From Tropicimonas isoalkanivorans (GTDB taxonomy: Bacteria > Pseudomonadota > Alphaproteobacteria > Rhodobacterales > Rhodobacteraceae): a DNA stretch of 64,000 nt. Positions 48,063 to 57,849 of this stretch are shown here, piece by piece. The stretch is taken from positions 372,001-436,000 of the forward strand of contig NZ_FOLG01000001.1 in assembly GCF_900112335.1 (NCBI RefSeq), written 5' to 3'. Below the pieces are notes generated by a model. The model was not told the DNA's origin, searched no databases, and worked only from the letters and a program-made list of their open reading frames with translations. How positions within the stretch are numbered: the stretch's first letter is position 1; each line of letters opens with the position of its first letter. The position numbers and the translations under genes are program-made.

Positions 48063-49151
48063 TCAGGTCTCCTTGTCCATGTCCTGCTGCATATGTTTGG
48101 GGGCGACGGGGAGCGAGATGCGGAACACCGTGCGCCCCGGCACGGATTCCACTGATATCCAGCCCTTGTGTTCGGCGATGATCTTGCTGACGAGCGCCAG
48201 CCCCAGCCCGGTGCCGTTCTCGCGGCCCGAGACGAAGGGCTCGAACACCTCGTCGGAAATCTCGGGCGGCAGGCCGGGGCCGTTGTCGATGATCTCGACC
48301 TGGAGCGGAACGCGGAACGCCTGCTCACCCTTGCGGCGCACCCGCAGGCTCGCCTCGTAAAAGGTGCGGATCATGATCTCGCCGCCGTCCGACTCCGCGG
48401 CCTGGGCCGCGTTCTTCAAGAGGTTCTGGAACACCTGAAGGAGTTGGTCGCCATCGGCGAAGGCCGGCGGCAGGGAGGGGTCGTAATCCTCCCGCACGGT
48501 CATGTGTGCGGCGAACCCGATGCTGGCGGACTTGCGCGCGCGTTCGAGCACGTCGTGGATGTTCACCGGCTTGAGTTGCGGCGGCCGCAGGTTGCCGAAC
48601 TGCTCCACCTGGTCCAGCAGCTTAACGATGCGGCGGCTTTCGGCGACGATCAGGTCGGTCAGTTCAAGGTCTTCTTTCGACAGGTTCATCGACAGGAGCT
48701 GCGCCGCACCGGTGATGCCCGCCAGCGGGTTCTTGATCTCGTGCGCCAGCATCTCGGCCATGCCGATGGCCGATTTCGCCGCCTTGTCGGCGTTGATGGA
48801 TCGGCCCAGGCGACCGGCGATCTCCCGCGGGGAGACAAGGAAGAGCACCCTGTCGGTGTCGTGACTCATGGGGGCGATCTGCAGGTTGCATTCGACCGGG
48901 GCGCGCTCGCCCGTGCCAACGTCCACGTCATTGACGAAGATCGGGGAGCGGTTGCGGCGCACCCGTGCCAGCGCTTCCTCGATGGCGACGTCGATCACCA
49001 GCTTGTCGTAGACCAGTTCCCCCTCCAGGCCCCGGATCGTCGTGTTCAGGAACAGCTCCGCCGCCGGGTTGATGGCCGTGATCCTGTCTTCGGGGTCGAG
49101 CACAAGCGCCGGAATCGGCAGCGAAGACCAAATGCGTCCCGATCCGGGCAT
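48063..49151 (-). CDS. ntrB: Nitrogen sensor histidine kinase NtrB
   Basis: A 362-aa cytoplasmic kinase/phosphatase controlled by PII. The N-terminal PAS domain ([20 protein letters not shown]) is followed by the H box [20 protein letters not shown] and the ATP-binding boxes ([34 protein letters not shown]). No membrane segment is present, as expected. The start ATG overlaps the dusB stop in ATGA; longer readings into dusB are rejected. Confidence 0.95.
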   Translation of the reverse strand: MPGSGRIWSSLPIPALVLDPEDRITAINPAAELFLNTTIRGLEGELVYDKLVIDVAIEEALARVRRNRSPIFVNDVDVGTGERAPVECNLQIAPMSHDTDRVLFLVSPREIAGRLGRSINADKAAKSAIGMAEMLAHEIKNPLAGITGAAQLLSMNLSKEDLELTDLIVAESRRIVKLLDQVEQFGNLRPPQLKPVNIHDVLERARKSASIGFAAHMTVREDYDPSLPPAFADGDQLLQVFQNLLKNAAQAAESDGGEIMIRTFYEASLRVRRKGEQAFRVPLQVEIIDNGPGLPPEISDEVFEPFVSGRENGTGLGLALVSKIIAEHKGWISVESVPGRTVFRISLPVAPKHMQQDMDKET

Positions 49152-50158
49152 CACGCGGCCTCCCGGGCGGTGGACGGAGCGTCCACGTCGAAGGCGCGGG
49201 CGATGAGGCGCTGTACTTCGGCATTGTCGGCTTCGGTCTGCAACCGGCGGCGCAGGCCGGCAGGGTCGCCCGCGTGATCGAGGTACCAGCCGAGGTGCTT
49301 GCGAGCCATGCGGTTGCCGAGCGTGGGGCCGTAGAAGGAGAGCATCGCCTCCACGTGACCGGCGACCGTCTCTGCCAGCGCGGCACCGCGTGGGACGGCC
49401 GGAGCCGGCGCGCCGAAGAGGTCCGCCGCGATCTCGGCCAGCCGCCACGGCCGGCCCTGCGCGGCGCGGCCGACCATGACGCCGTCGGCGCCGGACTGAG
49501 CCAGCGCCCTGCGTGCGGTGGCGCTGTCCACGATGTCGCCATTGGCGATGACGGGGATGGAGACGGCGCGCTTGATCTCGGCGATCGCGGCCCAGTCCGC
49601 CTGGCCCTTGTAGAATTGCTGCCGCGTGCGGCCGTGGATCGTCACCATCTGCACGCCAGCCGATTCGGCCCGACGGGCGAGATCGGCCGCGTTGCGGGTG
49701 CTGTCATCCCACCCGAGCCGGGTCTTCAGGGTGACGGGCACGGAGACCGCTCCCACGACGGCCTCGATCAGGCTGAGCGCGTGGTCGAGATCGCGCAGGA
49801 GCGCGGAGCCGCTCGCCCCTGCCCCGCTGGCGCTCGTGACCCGTTTCGCCGGGCAGCCCATGTTGATGTCGATGATCCGGGCCCCGTTCGCCTCGGCCAT
49901 TCGGGCGGCCTCGGCCATCCAATAGGCCTCGCGACCAGCCAGCTGGACAGCGGTCTTCGCCTCGCCGAATCCCAGTTCGGCCTTTTCTCTCACGCCCGGC
50001 TTTGCCTGAACCATCTCCTGGCTCGCGACCATCTCCGACACGACCAGCCCCGCGCCGAAACGGGACACGAGCTGCCGGAACGGCAGATCGGTGATCCCGG
50101 CGAGGGGGGCCAGCAGTACGGGCGGTGTCAAGGCAAAGTTTGCAAAGCAAACCGTCAA
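49151..50158 (-). CDS. dusB: tRNA-dihydrouridine synthase DusB (NifR3)
   Basis: A 335-aa FMN enzyme that reduces uridines in tRNA. Core motifs are [30 protein letters not shown] with the catalytic Cys, [28 protein letters not shown] and [10 protein letters not shown]. The start is uncertain: TTG at 50158 gives [19 protein letters not shown], a normal distance to the first motif, while an ATG at 50305 would add about 49 residues without resemblance. This gene is known as nifR3 in Rhodobacter, first gene of nifR3-ntrB-ntrC. Confidence 0.92.
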   Translation of the reverse strand: MTVCFANFALTPPVLLAPLAGITDLPFRQLVSRFGAGLVVSEMVASQEMVQAKPGVREKAELGFGEAKTAVQLAGREAYWMAEAARMAEANGARIIDINMGCPAKRVTSASGAGASGSALLRDLDHALSLIEAVVGAVSVPVTLKTRLGWDDSTRNAADLARRAESAGVQMVTIHGRTRQQFYKGQADWAAIAEIKRAVSIPVIANGDIVDSATARRALAQSGADGVMVGRAAQGRPWRLAEIAADLFGAPAPAVPRGAALAETVAGHVEAMLSFYGPTLGNRMARKHLGWYLDHAGDPAGLRRRLQTEADNAEVQRLIARAFDVDAPSTAREAA

Positions 50159-50323
50159 TTGCTCAATCCTTGTGCAGTCAAGTCGTCGTACAGCGAAGGC
50201 TACATGAGTTGGAAGGTGCAAACCGACGTGACCCGCCCGCAAAGCACCAAACGCACAAAAATTGGGCGAACTGCCCCCCTCCCGGCTTGCCCGTTGCCCT
50301 CCCATCGGTCACGCACTAGACGA

Positions 50324-51511
50324 ATGAGCATGAGCCTGGACCGATTTACCGCGCCCTCGGGGCAAAAGCCGGCCCGTGTTGCGGCGCTGATCGTCGCGGC
50401 CGGTCGTGGCCTGCGCGCGGGTGGCGAGATCCCGAAGCAATATCAGAGCATTGCCGGGCGTCCGGCACTGGCGCGGACGGTTGAACGATTCCTTTCCCAT
50501 CCCGGTGTGGATGACGTGGTCGTGGTGATCGCCGCGGCGGATGCCGCGCTGGCGGCGGACGTACTGCCCGAAGATGTGGCACGCGTGCCCGGTGGGGACA
50601 CCCGGGATGCCTCGGTTCGGGCAGGTCTGGCGGCGCTTCCGGAGGGGGTGCGCCACGTTCTGATCCACGATGGCGCCCGCCCGCTGGTCGCGGCGGAGGT
50701 CATCGACCGCGTTTTGGCGGCACTCGAGTCGTCGCCCGGCGCGGCGCCGGCGGTGAGCGTCACAGACGCGCTCTGGCGCGGTGCAGAGGGGCGCGTGCTG
50801 GCGCCCACCCCCCGCGAGGGCCTGTTCCGCGCGCAGACGCCGCAGGGATTCGATCTGGCCGCGATCCGGGCGGCCCATGCCGCGCACCCCGGCGGAGCGG
50901 CCGATGATGTGGAGGTAGCGCTGGCCGCAGGGCTGGAAGTCGCTATCGTTGAGGGTCACGAAGACAACATCAAGGTGACGCTGCCGGGCTGTTTCGCCCG
51001 GGCCGAGAAGATCCTGTCGAGAGGAACGCAAATGGATGTGAGGCTGGGCAACGGATACGACGTGCACCGGTTCGGGCCGGGGGACCACGTCGTGCTGTGC
51101 GGCGTCGACGTCCCCCATTCGCGGGGGCTTCAGGGGCACTCGGATGCCGACGTGGGGATGCATGCCGTCACCGACGCGCTCTATGGCGCGCTCGCGGAGG
51201 GGGACATCGGCCGGCACTTCCCGCCCAGCGACCCACAGTGGAAGGGTGCGGCGAGCGAGATCTTCCTGCGCCACGCAGTGGAGCGCGTCGCGTCCCGCGG
51301 TTTTCGGATCGCCAACGTCGATTGCACTCTGGTCTGCGAGCAGCCCAAGATCGGCCCCCACGCCGAGGCGATGACGCAGGCGATGGCGGCAATTCTGGGT
51401 GTGGAGACCGGACGGGTGAGCGTCAAGGCGACGACATCGGAGCGCCTGGGCTTTACCGGACGGGAAGAAGGGATCGCGGCGCTGGCCACCGCGACGCTGG
51501 TGACGGCATGA
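50324..51511 (+). CDS. ispDF: Bifunctional IspD/IspF (MEP cytidylyltransferase / MEcPP synthase)
   Basis: A 395-aa fusion for two non-consecutive steps of the MEP isoprenoid route. The IspD half has [20 protein letters not shown] and [12 protein letters not shown]; the IspF half starts near [14 protein letters not shown], with [20 protein letters not shown] containing metal-binding Asp and His. The fused form is typical of alphaproteobacteria. Two ATGs, at 50324 and 50330, are both possible starts and neither has a strong ribosome site. It is divergent from dusB, and its stop overlaps pgpA in ATGA. Confidence 0.95.
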   Translation: MSMSLDRFTAPSGQKPARVAALIVAAGRGLRAGGEIPKQYQSIAGRPALARTVERFLSHPGVDDVVVVIAAADAALAADVLPEDVARVPGGDTRDASVRAGLAALPEGVRHVLIHDGARPLVAAEVIDRVLAALESSPGAAPAVSVTDALWRGAEGRVLAPTPREGLFRAQTPQGFDLAAIRAAHAAHPGGAADDVEVALAAGLEVAIVEGHEDNIKVTLPGCFARAEKILSRGTQMDVRLGNGYDVHRFGPGDHVVLCGVDVPHSRGLQGHSDADVGMHAVTDALYGALAEGDIGRHFPPSDPQWKGAASEIFLRHAVERVASRGFRIANVDCTLVCEQPKIGPHAEAMTQAMAAILGVETGRVSVKATTSERLGFTGREEGIAALATATLVTA

Positions 51512-52008
51512 CCGCGACGCGTTTCCTCGCCACGTTCTTCTGCGTCGGGCTGCTGCGCCCGGCTCCGGGCACCTGGGGCTCGATGGCCGCCATTCCCGTC
51601 GCCTACCTGCTACATTGGCTGGGCGGCTTCCCGCTCCTGCTGATCGCAACCGCCGCGACCGCTGCCATCGGCTGGTGGACGATCCGAACGGAGTTGTTGA
51701 GAGGCACGGACCCGGACCCGTCCGAGATCGTCATCGACGAGGCGGTGGGGATGTGGATCGCCCTGCTGCCGCTCTCCGCGGGGCTGTGGTTCTCCGGCGT
51801 TCCCTCCTACGTCTTCCCCTACCCCGGCTGGCTCGGCGCGTTCTTCCTGTTCCGGCTGTTCGACATCTGGAAACCCGGCCCCGTCGGTTGGGCGGAGCGG
51901 CTTCACGGCGAGTGGGGGGTCATGCTCGACGACATGATCGCCGGTGTGCTGGCGGCAGTGGCGGTCTCCGTCGCCGCGTTCGTCTCCCACACCTGGTTCA
52001 TGGGATGA
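51508..52008 (+). CDS. pgpA: Phosphatidylglycerophosphatase A
   Basis: A 166-aa membrane phosphatase that makes phosphatidylglycerol. The family blocks are [51 protein letters not shown] and [14 protein letters not shown], with acidic metal-binding residues. Four hydrophobic segments are seen. It is translationally coupled to ispDF. Confidence 0.92.
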   Translation: MTATRFLATFFCVGLLRPAPGTWGSMAAIPVAYLLHWLGGFPLLLIATAATAAIGWWTIRTELLRGTDPDPSEIVIDEAVGMWIALLPLSAGLWFSGVPSYVFPYPGWLGAFFLFRLFDIWKPGPVGWAERLHGEWGVMLDDMIAGVLAAVAVSVAAFVSHTWFMG

Positions 52009-52126
52009 AAGGTGGTCCGTCGCGCCCTGCACTGCGCGGGACATTGCCGGACCGGACAGCGATTCTTGCCGCAGGGCGACGGACGGGCATGATACTGGCC
52101 GCACGCCTCACATGCCGATTCGCCAG

Positions 52127-52675
52127 ATGAGCCAGATTGCCAAGATCGTCGATATCACGACCCTGAGTGCGGAGACGCTGCTCGACCGTGCTCGCGCACG
52201 GGGCCTGAAAGTCGCAACGGCCGAAAGCTGCACCGGCGGCATGATTGCGGGGGCGATCACGGATGTTGCCGGCTCGTCCGACGTCTTCGACCGCGGCTTC
52301 GTGACCTACTCCAACGCGGCCAAGCAGGAGATGTTGGGCGTGCGGTCCGACAGTCTGGAGCGGTTCGGCGCAGTCTCCGAGCAGGTCGCGCGGGAGATGG
52401 CCGACGGCGCGCTTGCACGTTCGCACGCCGATCTGGTGGTCTCCGTCACGGGCATTGCAGGCCCGGGCGGCTCCGAGCACAAGCCGGAGGCCCGGGTGTG
52501 CTTCGGCCTTGCCCGGCGCGGGCACATCACCGTCAGCAAGACGGTCGACTTCGGCGCCCTTGGACGCGCGGCGGTTCGGCAGTCCACGGTCAACCACGCG
52601 CTGAAGCTGCTCATCGGCGGGCTGGAAGACGCACCGCCCCCGAAAGACCGCCCCCTGCTGGACGACGGCGGCTGA
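52127..52675 (+). CDS. CinA C-terminal family protein (nicotinamide-nucleotide amidohydrolase, PncC-like)
   Basis: A 182-aa protein consisting only of the CinA C-terminal amidohydrolase domain, which converts NMN to nicotinic acid mononucleotide. The active-site region is [16 protein letters not shown] with the catalytic Ser and Thr, followed by [16 protein letters not shown] and [11 protein letters not shown]. The start [11 protein letters not shown] is chosen; an in-frame ATG five codons upstream (MPIRQ) is equally possible. It follows pgpA by 118 bp. Confidence 0.9.
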   Translation: MSQIAKIVDITTLSAETLLDRARARGLKVATAESCTGGMIAGAITDVAGSSDVFDRGFVTYSNAAKQEMLGVRSDSLERFGAVSEQVAREMADGALARSHADLVVSVTGIAGPGGSEHKPEARVCFGLARRGHITVSKTVDFGALGRAAVRQSTVNHALKLLIGGLEDAPPPKDRPLLDDGG

Positions 52676-52809
52676 CACGGCCGCCCTCCGCCTCGCTCCA
52701 GATATCCGGCCACGGTCGGAACCGAAGGGCGGACCAAGTGTCTCAGTTTATTGACAAGCACATGACACCCGTGTGACGTTCGCCTCCCCGGCGCGGCACA
52801 GGACTTACG

Positions 52810-53439
52810 ATGTTTACTAGAGACTCCGAGATCCAAGGTGGAGCCGATGTTAAAAGGCAGGGTGGCCGCTGGCGCACGCCCGCGGTGGCCGCTCTCGCCG
52901 TGCTCATCGCCACGGCAGCCATCGTCGGTCTGGCCGACCGGGCGGGGTACGACGTTTCGGCGCTGATCCGGGACGCCGCCGCCGAGTTCGACGTGCCGAT
53001 CTCAGCGGGCAGCGTGTCGTTCATCGGTGTCGTGATGCTTCTGCTGACGAGCGGAGCGGCGGCAGTGACCGCCATGGCAACGCGGACGAACAGAGCCGTG
53101 CTGGCCGCGGTTGGTCTGCTGAGTCTGATGCTGGCCCTCGACGATCAGTTCATGCTGCATGAGCGCATCATCAAGCGCTATTTCGGCATCGAGGAGGAGG
53201 TCGTGATGGCGGTCTACGCGCTATGGGCGACGGGCCTGCTGATCGCCGTCTGGCGCGGTCGCCTGAAGCCATGGGTCTCCGGCCTGTTGGTTCCGGCCGG
53301 GGTGATGGCGCTTTCCGTCACGGCCGATCAGGTCGGCACCTCTTATGTCATCGAGGATCTGCTGAAGGTGACGGGTTTCGGAGCCTGGGCGGCGTTCTGG
53401 GTCAGTGTTTCGCGCGCGACGTTGCAGGGCCACGCTTAG
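52810..53439 (+). CDS. Membrane protein of unknown function, 209 aa
   Basis: A membrane protein with about six hydrophobic segments after a short hydrophilic N-terminus. Conserved-looking polar residues lie in or near helices: LALDDQFMLHE in the centre, SVTADQVGTSYVIEDLLK near the end. The clustering of Asp, His and Glu at membrane edges resembles metal-dependent membrane hydrolases, but no family is recognised. Its stop overlaps by four bases the stop of the convergent COQ10-like gene. Confidence 0.7.
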   Translation: MFTRDSEIQGGADVKRQGGRWRTPAVAALAVLIATAAIVGLADRAGYDVSALIRDAAAEFDVPISAGSVSFIGVVMLLLTSGAAAVTAMATRTNRAVLAAVGLLSLMLALDDQFMLHERIIKRYFGIEEEVVMAVYALWATGLLIAVWRGRLKPWVSGLLVPAGVMALSVTADQVGTSYVIEDLLKVTGFGAWAAFWVSVSRATLQGHA

Positions 53440-53879
53440 CCGTAGAGCTCCCGAGCGCGCTTCTCGAACGCGCCCATCACGTGCCTGTGCGCTTCCTGAA
53501 AGAACGCGCCGGCTGCTTTTTGCAGGAGCCGGTTCCGGAATTCGAACTCGACGTGGTAATCGACGGCGCATCCGGCGTCGACATCCTCGAAGCGCCACTT
53601 GGACACCAGGAACTTGAACGGGCCTTCCAGGAAATCGCTGACGATCGTGCCTGCGTCTTCGTCCATCGTGACCTTCGTGGCGAATTTCTCCCGGAATACC
53701 TTGAAGGAGATGACCATGTCGGCAATCGCCACGATCACGCCCCCCTCCGGATGCTGACCACGTACGCGGGCGGCGGCCGTCCAGGGCAGGAATTTTGGAT
53801 AAGACTCGATGTCCGCCACCAAATCGTACATCTGTTTGGCGGAATACGGCATCACGCGGCTGTCGGTATGGGTGAGCAT
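53436..53879 (-). CDS. START-like polyketide cyclase/COQ10-RatA family protein
   Basis: A 147-aa single-domain lipid-binding protein. [20 protein letters not shown] is the family start, [18 protein letters not shown] and [20 protein letters not shown] follow, and [20 protein letters not shown] ends it. In alphaproteobacteria this protein is the Coq10 counterpart that helps ubiquinone function; E. coli RatA is a homolog. The name toxin is therefore doubtful here. Confidence 0.88.
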   Translation of the reverse strand: MLTHTDSRVMPYSAKQMYDLVADIESYPKFLPWTAAARVRGQHPEGGVIVAIADMVISFKVFREKFATKVTMDEDAGTIVSDFLEGPFKFLVSKWRFEDVDAGCAVDYHVEFEFRNRLLQKAAGAFFQEAHRHVMGAFEKRARELYG

Positions 53880-53964
53880 CGTGCGGCGATTGGCCCCTGT
53901 CGCTTCGGTTCACGTCTTGAGCGGAACATGTCGTAGACTCTGCGAGCAATATCAAGGGAAGCCA

Positions 53965-54528
53965 ATGACCTCGCGACCATACGTCATCGACCAAATGATC
54001 TCCGCCAAGTCGATTGCCGCCCGAATCGAGGCACTGGCGCGCGAAATCGAGGCGGAATTTTCGGACACCGACAAGTTGGTCGTCGTGGGACTGCTGCGCG
54101 GCTCGTTCATCTTCATCGCCGATCTCGTGCGGGAGCTGGACCTGCCGGTGGAGGTGGATTTCCTCGAAGCCTCCTCCTACGGCAATTCCATGACCTCCAG
54201 CCGAGAGGTGCGCATCCTGAAGGACCTGCGCGGCGAGATCGGCGGCCGCGACGTGCTGGTGGTGGAGGATATCATCGACACCGGCCACACGATGAAACGG
54301 GTCGTCGCCTTTCTGTCGGCGCGGGAGCCGGGGCGGCTCCGCACGATCTGCCTGCTCGACAAGCCGGCACGGCGGGAGGTGGACTATACCGCCGACTGGA
54401 CCGGGTTCGAAATCCCGGACCGGTTCGTGGTCGGCTACGGAATCGACTACGCGCAGCGCAACCGCAACCTCCCCTTCATCGGCTCGGTGAGGTTCACCGG
54501 CGAGGCGGACGACACCGGGCAGCCTTGA
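53965..54528 (+). CDS. hpt: Hypoxanthine phosphoribosyltransferase
   Basis: A 187-aa purine salvage enzyme making IMP (and often GMP) from base and PRPP. The PRPP loop is [13 protein letters not shown], preceded by [16 protein letters not shown] and followed by [18 protein letters not shown] and [17 protein letters not shown] with the base-binding region. The ATG follows AAGGGAAGCCA. Longer readings reaching into the divergent COQ10-like gene are rejected. Confidence 0.94.
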   Translation: MTSRPYVIDQMISAKSIAARIEALAREIEAEFSDTDKLVVVGLLRGSFIFIADLVRELDLPVEVDFLEASSYGNSMTSSREVRILKDLRGEIGGRDVLVVEDIIDTGHTMKRVVAFLSAREPGRLRTICLLDKPARREVDYTADWTGFEIPDRFVVGYGIDYAQRNRNLPFIGSVRFTGEADDTGQP

Positions 54529-54786
54529 CCCTGGCGGACGCTCAGCCGGCCAGACCCCTTTTGACACCGTCCCCCACGTCGTTGCGCCACGCGCTGATCT
54601 GGCAGTCGACCTGCGCCTGCCTTTCGCCATCCCCTTAGCGCGTCGCGACGCGCCTTTGGTTGGCGTGCGCACCGCGCCGTCCCACTGCCCCGCGCGGCAG
54701 GCACAAAGGACTCTCAAGATCCGAAAATTTTCGACCGAATGGGGCTTGCGGTGAGCCACCCGTCCAAGTATCAACCGCTCCGCTGC

Positions 54787-54861
54787 TGGGGTGTAGCCAA
54801 GTGGTAAGGCAGCGGTTTTTGGTACCGTGTACCGTAGGTTCGAATCCTACCACCCCAGCCA
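54787..54861 (+). tRNA. tRNA-Gln (anticodon UUG)
   Basis: A cloverleaf of 75 nt. The acceptor TGGGGTG (54787-54793) pairs with CACCCCA (54851-54857), the anticodon loop TTTTGGT has TTG at 54819-54821, the T arm is GTAGG-TTCGAAT-CCTAC, the discriminator is G, and CCA is encoded at 54859-54861. The gene borders an accessory-looking region downstream. Confidence 0.96.
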
Positions 54862-55456
54862 GTAGTTCCCTGACTGAAGACGATGCGAAGCGTGTCGCGA
54901 ATTGCGCCTGCAAGTCAGAGACTTCCGAGACTTGTTCGCTTGCTGAGAGAGCATGCCGGTCGCTGCAATGAGCGTAATGCCGCGAAGGTCTGCGCGGGCC
55001 GCTTTCGTCATACGAGGTTGCGAGTTGGGAGATCATAGTGTCTCCATAACCTGGCGGTGTTTGGTCCTGTCCCCGCGACACCCGCCTGGAGTGACTGCTG
55101 GAGACGGTTCCAGCGATCCGGAAGGATGATCGCCGGAGATATCCCCTCGTAGGTCTTTTGCCGATGCCGGATACGCCCGGCAGCGCGCGAACCGTCCCGA
55201 GCCCGTCATCGAGGTCGAAGAGGGGTCGGATCGTCTGCGCTCGGGACTCTTTAATCTTTGTCGGTTCGTCGAGCCGACTTCGCTGACCGACCTCGCCGGC
55301 GGTCGTGCAACCTTACTCGACCGCTCCGTGTGACTAGCCGCTGTTCGAGTGATTTCAGGCAGAGCCTGCCGTGCGGTCGATCCGGTCGGTGCCGGTTGGA
55401 TTTGGATCCGCCCGTCGATGCGCACTCAGACTATTCAACCTGATGTCAGTTCTTTT
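54862..55456. other. About 600 bp without convincing gene, downstream of tRNA-Gln
   Basis: The longest reading (minus, about 55033-55425) is Arg/Ser/Pro-rich with no ribosome site or family resemblance and is probably not coding. No direct repeat of the tRNA 3' end, integrase fragment or second tRNA was found by eye. It could be eroded sequence at the edge of a genomic island. Confidence 0.35.
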
Positions 55457-55485
55457 ACGAAAACGGGCGGCCCGTGGGGCCGCCC
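55457..55485 (-). terminator. Intrinsic terminator after the DUF3604 gene
   Basis: On the minus strand GGGCGGCCC-CAC-GGGCCGCCC (9-bp perfect stem, 55465-55485) is followed by GTTTTCGT. It lies 26 bp after the original stop codon TAA at 55512-55514. Confidence 0.8.
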
Positions 55486-55511
55486 TTCGGCACAGGAAGG
55501 AAGGGGTGAGC

Positions 55512-57438
55512 TTAGCCCGGGGTATACTATACCAGATGGGTGACGTGTAGGCGCGTTCCTGCGTCTCCGTTGGCGCCTCCTCGGGCAGCGACGCGCCCAT
55601 TCGGAAAGCATCGTAGACGGTCCACCGCGGGGTCGGGATTTCGATGACCCGAGCGTAGTAGAACGCCGACTGGGATGGATCGAAGTCGGGATCGCTCCAG
55701 ACCGTGCCCATCTCTGCCTGACCGATCGAATTGGTCCAGGTGGCGCGCTCGACGTCCACGGTCGACCCGATGGCAGGAAGCTTGCCATCTGCGTCGGGTT
55801 GCCTGTCGCCGGCCCAGACAACGTCGTAGACCTGTTCTTGGGTCTCCCCCTCGGCGTCAATCCAACCCTTAACGATCTGGATCCGGTCAAGGTTACCTCC
55901 GAGCGGGTCCTTGAGGGCATAGACCATGAAGCTGGGCGCCTCGGCTCCCTCCGGCGCCGCAGCCAGATCGCCCCCCATGGGCGTACCTTTCCCATAGCCG
56001 GCAACAGCCGGGGTCCGGGAGGTCAGGTCGTCCATCGTGTAATCCCAGCCGCCGAAGAAACGAACGCCCATGCGCGACCCCGTCGTCGCGTAGACCTCCT
56101 TTCGCTCCATCGCGTCGAAAATCGCCTCGCGAGTGTTCTCTGCCGCCCAAACCGCCGCGAGGCCAGAGGCGACCATTTCCCAGCCTAAGACCTTTACGTC
56201 GCCGAATTGGCCGACGATATGCTCCGGTCGCTGCGGGTTTGGCTCGGCGCCGGAATGCTTGCCGAAGAAGTTGTCCTCCTGCGCCGTGGCGAGCGATGTG
56301 TGGCTGTCGGTCGAGCCGACCATGCCGAACTTGTAAGGGTTGGTGCCGAGAGACGTTTCCAGCATCAGCCCGGTTTTCAACGCCTCGCGCGCATATTCAC
56401 CGGCCAACATGTCGTCGGTCTTGAGCTCGGACAAGTTCAGGTTGCCCTTGTCCCAGGTTTCGTAGTCAGCGAACTCGTCGTTTGGGCTGAGGAAGGGGTG
56501 TGTCTCGCCATCGCCCTTGATCTGCGTGACCTCGTAGACAGGCTCCCAGAGGGCACGTGTTTCCGCGTACTCGGCGTCCAGTTCCCGGCCATCGAACTGC
56601 GCGGTTTCGGGAAACATGATGCCATTGGACAGGTTGCCGTTGTGAGCGATCGCAAGCACGTCGCCGCGCGTGACCTCCTCGTAATTTGCCATCCATTTCC
56701 ACAGGTCGCGCGGATTTATCGACCAAACGGCGCTTCGGTCGTGAATGGGTCTATCATTCCGGCCCGTTCGCCCCCGTCGCGATACATCACCACGCGGTGC
56801 ATGTTCCCGCCCTGAATGAGCGAGGTCCATTCGTAGCCGATGAAGCTGGTGAATAGGCCCGGTTCGTAAGCCTCTTCGGCCGCGTCGATCTGACGTTGCC
56901 AGACAGAGCGAAACGGTTTGGACCCGGCTTCCACGGCGAGGGCCGGCGAAACCACGTCGCCCCGCGAGTAGGCGTCGATCAATTCCAGCGCCGCCGCGAC
57001 GCCCTCTTCGCCGCCATTGGCAATCATGGTGGCAATTCGGTTTCCTTCGGAATCAGACATGATGCTCGGGTCCTGCGCGAAGATCAGGTCGAACAGCCCC
57101 ATATTGTCGGAATGATCGGCAACCACCAGCCAGTCCAACGGCCTCGACAACCGCGCCATGAAGCCGGTGGTAGCCTGAACCTCCTGCCCCTTTGCAAACC
57201 GGTATGCAGCGCGGGCGTCGAGCCGGTTACCGAACGCCCCCGCATCGAAGGAGGTAGACGTATGCAGGTGCGAGTCACCCCACAGTGGGCGGTCTGGGAT
57301 CCCGCGCCCGGCGTAAGGCGAATATGACGATCCCGGGAAGGCCTCGGTCAGGGTCGACCCCTCGGGTGACGGTTCGAAGGCCAAAGCAGCACTCGCGCTG
57401 AGGAAAAGTGCGGCTGTTATATATGAATATTGCTCCAC
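55512..57438 (-). pseudogene. DUF3604 family secreted protein, broken by two indels
   Basis: The intact form would be about 640 aa: signal peptide (ITAALFLSASAALA), then PHP-like metal-site segments LWGDSHLHTSTSFDAGAF, VVADHSDNMG, LAIAHNGNLSNG and GSTDSHTSLATA. Translation starts at GTG 57438 behind AGGAGG. At about 56722 one base is missing (TTTGGTCG where TTTGGTTCG would continue the frame): the first part ends EAPFGR-stop and homology resumes as SINPRDLWKWM. At 55524-55528 five extra bases (AGTAT on the minus strand) sit between TGGTAT and ACCCCGGGCTAA; without them the protein would end normally in PIWYTPG. With them the frame runs on to 55355. Either a recent pseudogene or sequencing error; two independent lesions favour decay. 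Confidence 0.85.
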
Positions 57439-57497
57439 GCTAACCTCCTGCGGAATTTCATTTCAAAATAATATTAACTTAAGCAATAAGCATTTGG

Positions 57498-57659
57498 CGA
57501 GGCGAAACTTGTCCAAACGACCTGATATGGTGGAAATGCTTGGCAATCGGCGCGCTGATGATCGAGACCAACGACGAATGGGGCGTGGCGTGCCGACACG
57601 CGGGGCTGGAGACGCTGGCGCGCATCACCGATCATCCCATTGTCAGGCTGCCCGCCGTG
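57498..57659 (+). pseudogene. Remnant of IS256-family transposase, C-terminal end
   Basis: The reading CPNDLIWWKC followed by LAIGALMIETNDEWG and LETLARITDHPIVRLPAV parallels the C-terminal end of alphaproteobacterial IS256-type transposases (FPND, GALLxExNDEWAV, LETxAxxxDDPxVxLPAV, from memory). Nothing of the catalytic core remains. The frame continues open to 57776 with unrelated sequence. It lies on the opposite strand to its neighbours, in the 411-bp gap between the DUF3604 gene start and the porin stop; no terminal inverted repeats were found. Confidence 0.6.
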
Positions 57660-57849
57660 GTCGCCCGACCAATTTTGGCCTGTCCGAAGGCGGATGCTCA
57701 TGAATCGCGCGTCGGTGCATGGCCATTGGAGCAGGGCACGAGGGCCAGGCGAATGGCGCGAGGAGCCAACGATTGACATGTTCGTGCATCTTTTCGCGGG
57801 CTTTCGTCAGCAGCTGAGCGATCTCGAATGGAAACGAAAACCCGCGGCA

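Noticed and set aside
53436-53879. Toxin RatA of a toxin-antitoxin pair
   Set aside because: No antitoxin partner (RatB-like) gene adjoins it, and alphaproteobacterial members are ubiquinone-binding COQ10 counterparts.
55033-55425. A 130-codon minus-strand frame after tRNA-Gln
   Set aside because: Arg/Ser/Pro-rich, no ribosome site, no recognisable domain and no supporting neighbour.
56716-56840. Programmed frameshift as explanation for the split DUF3604 gene
   Set aside because: No slippery run or stimulatory hairpin is visible at the shift, and a second unrelated indel breaks the 3' end.
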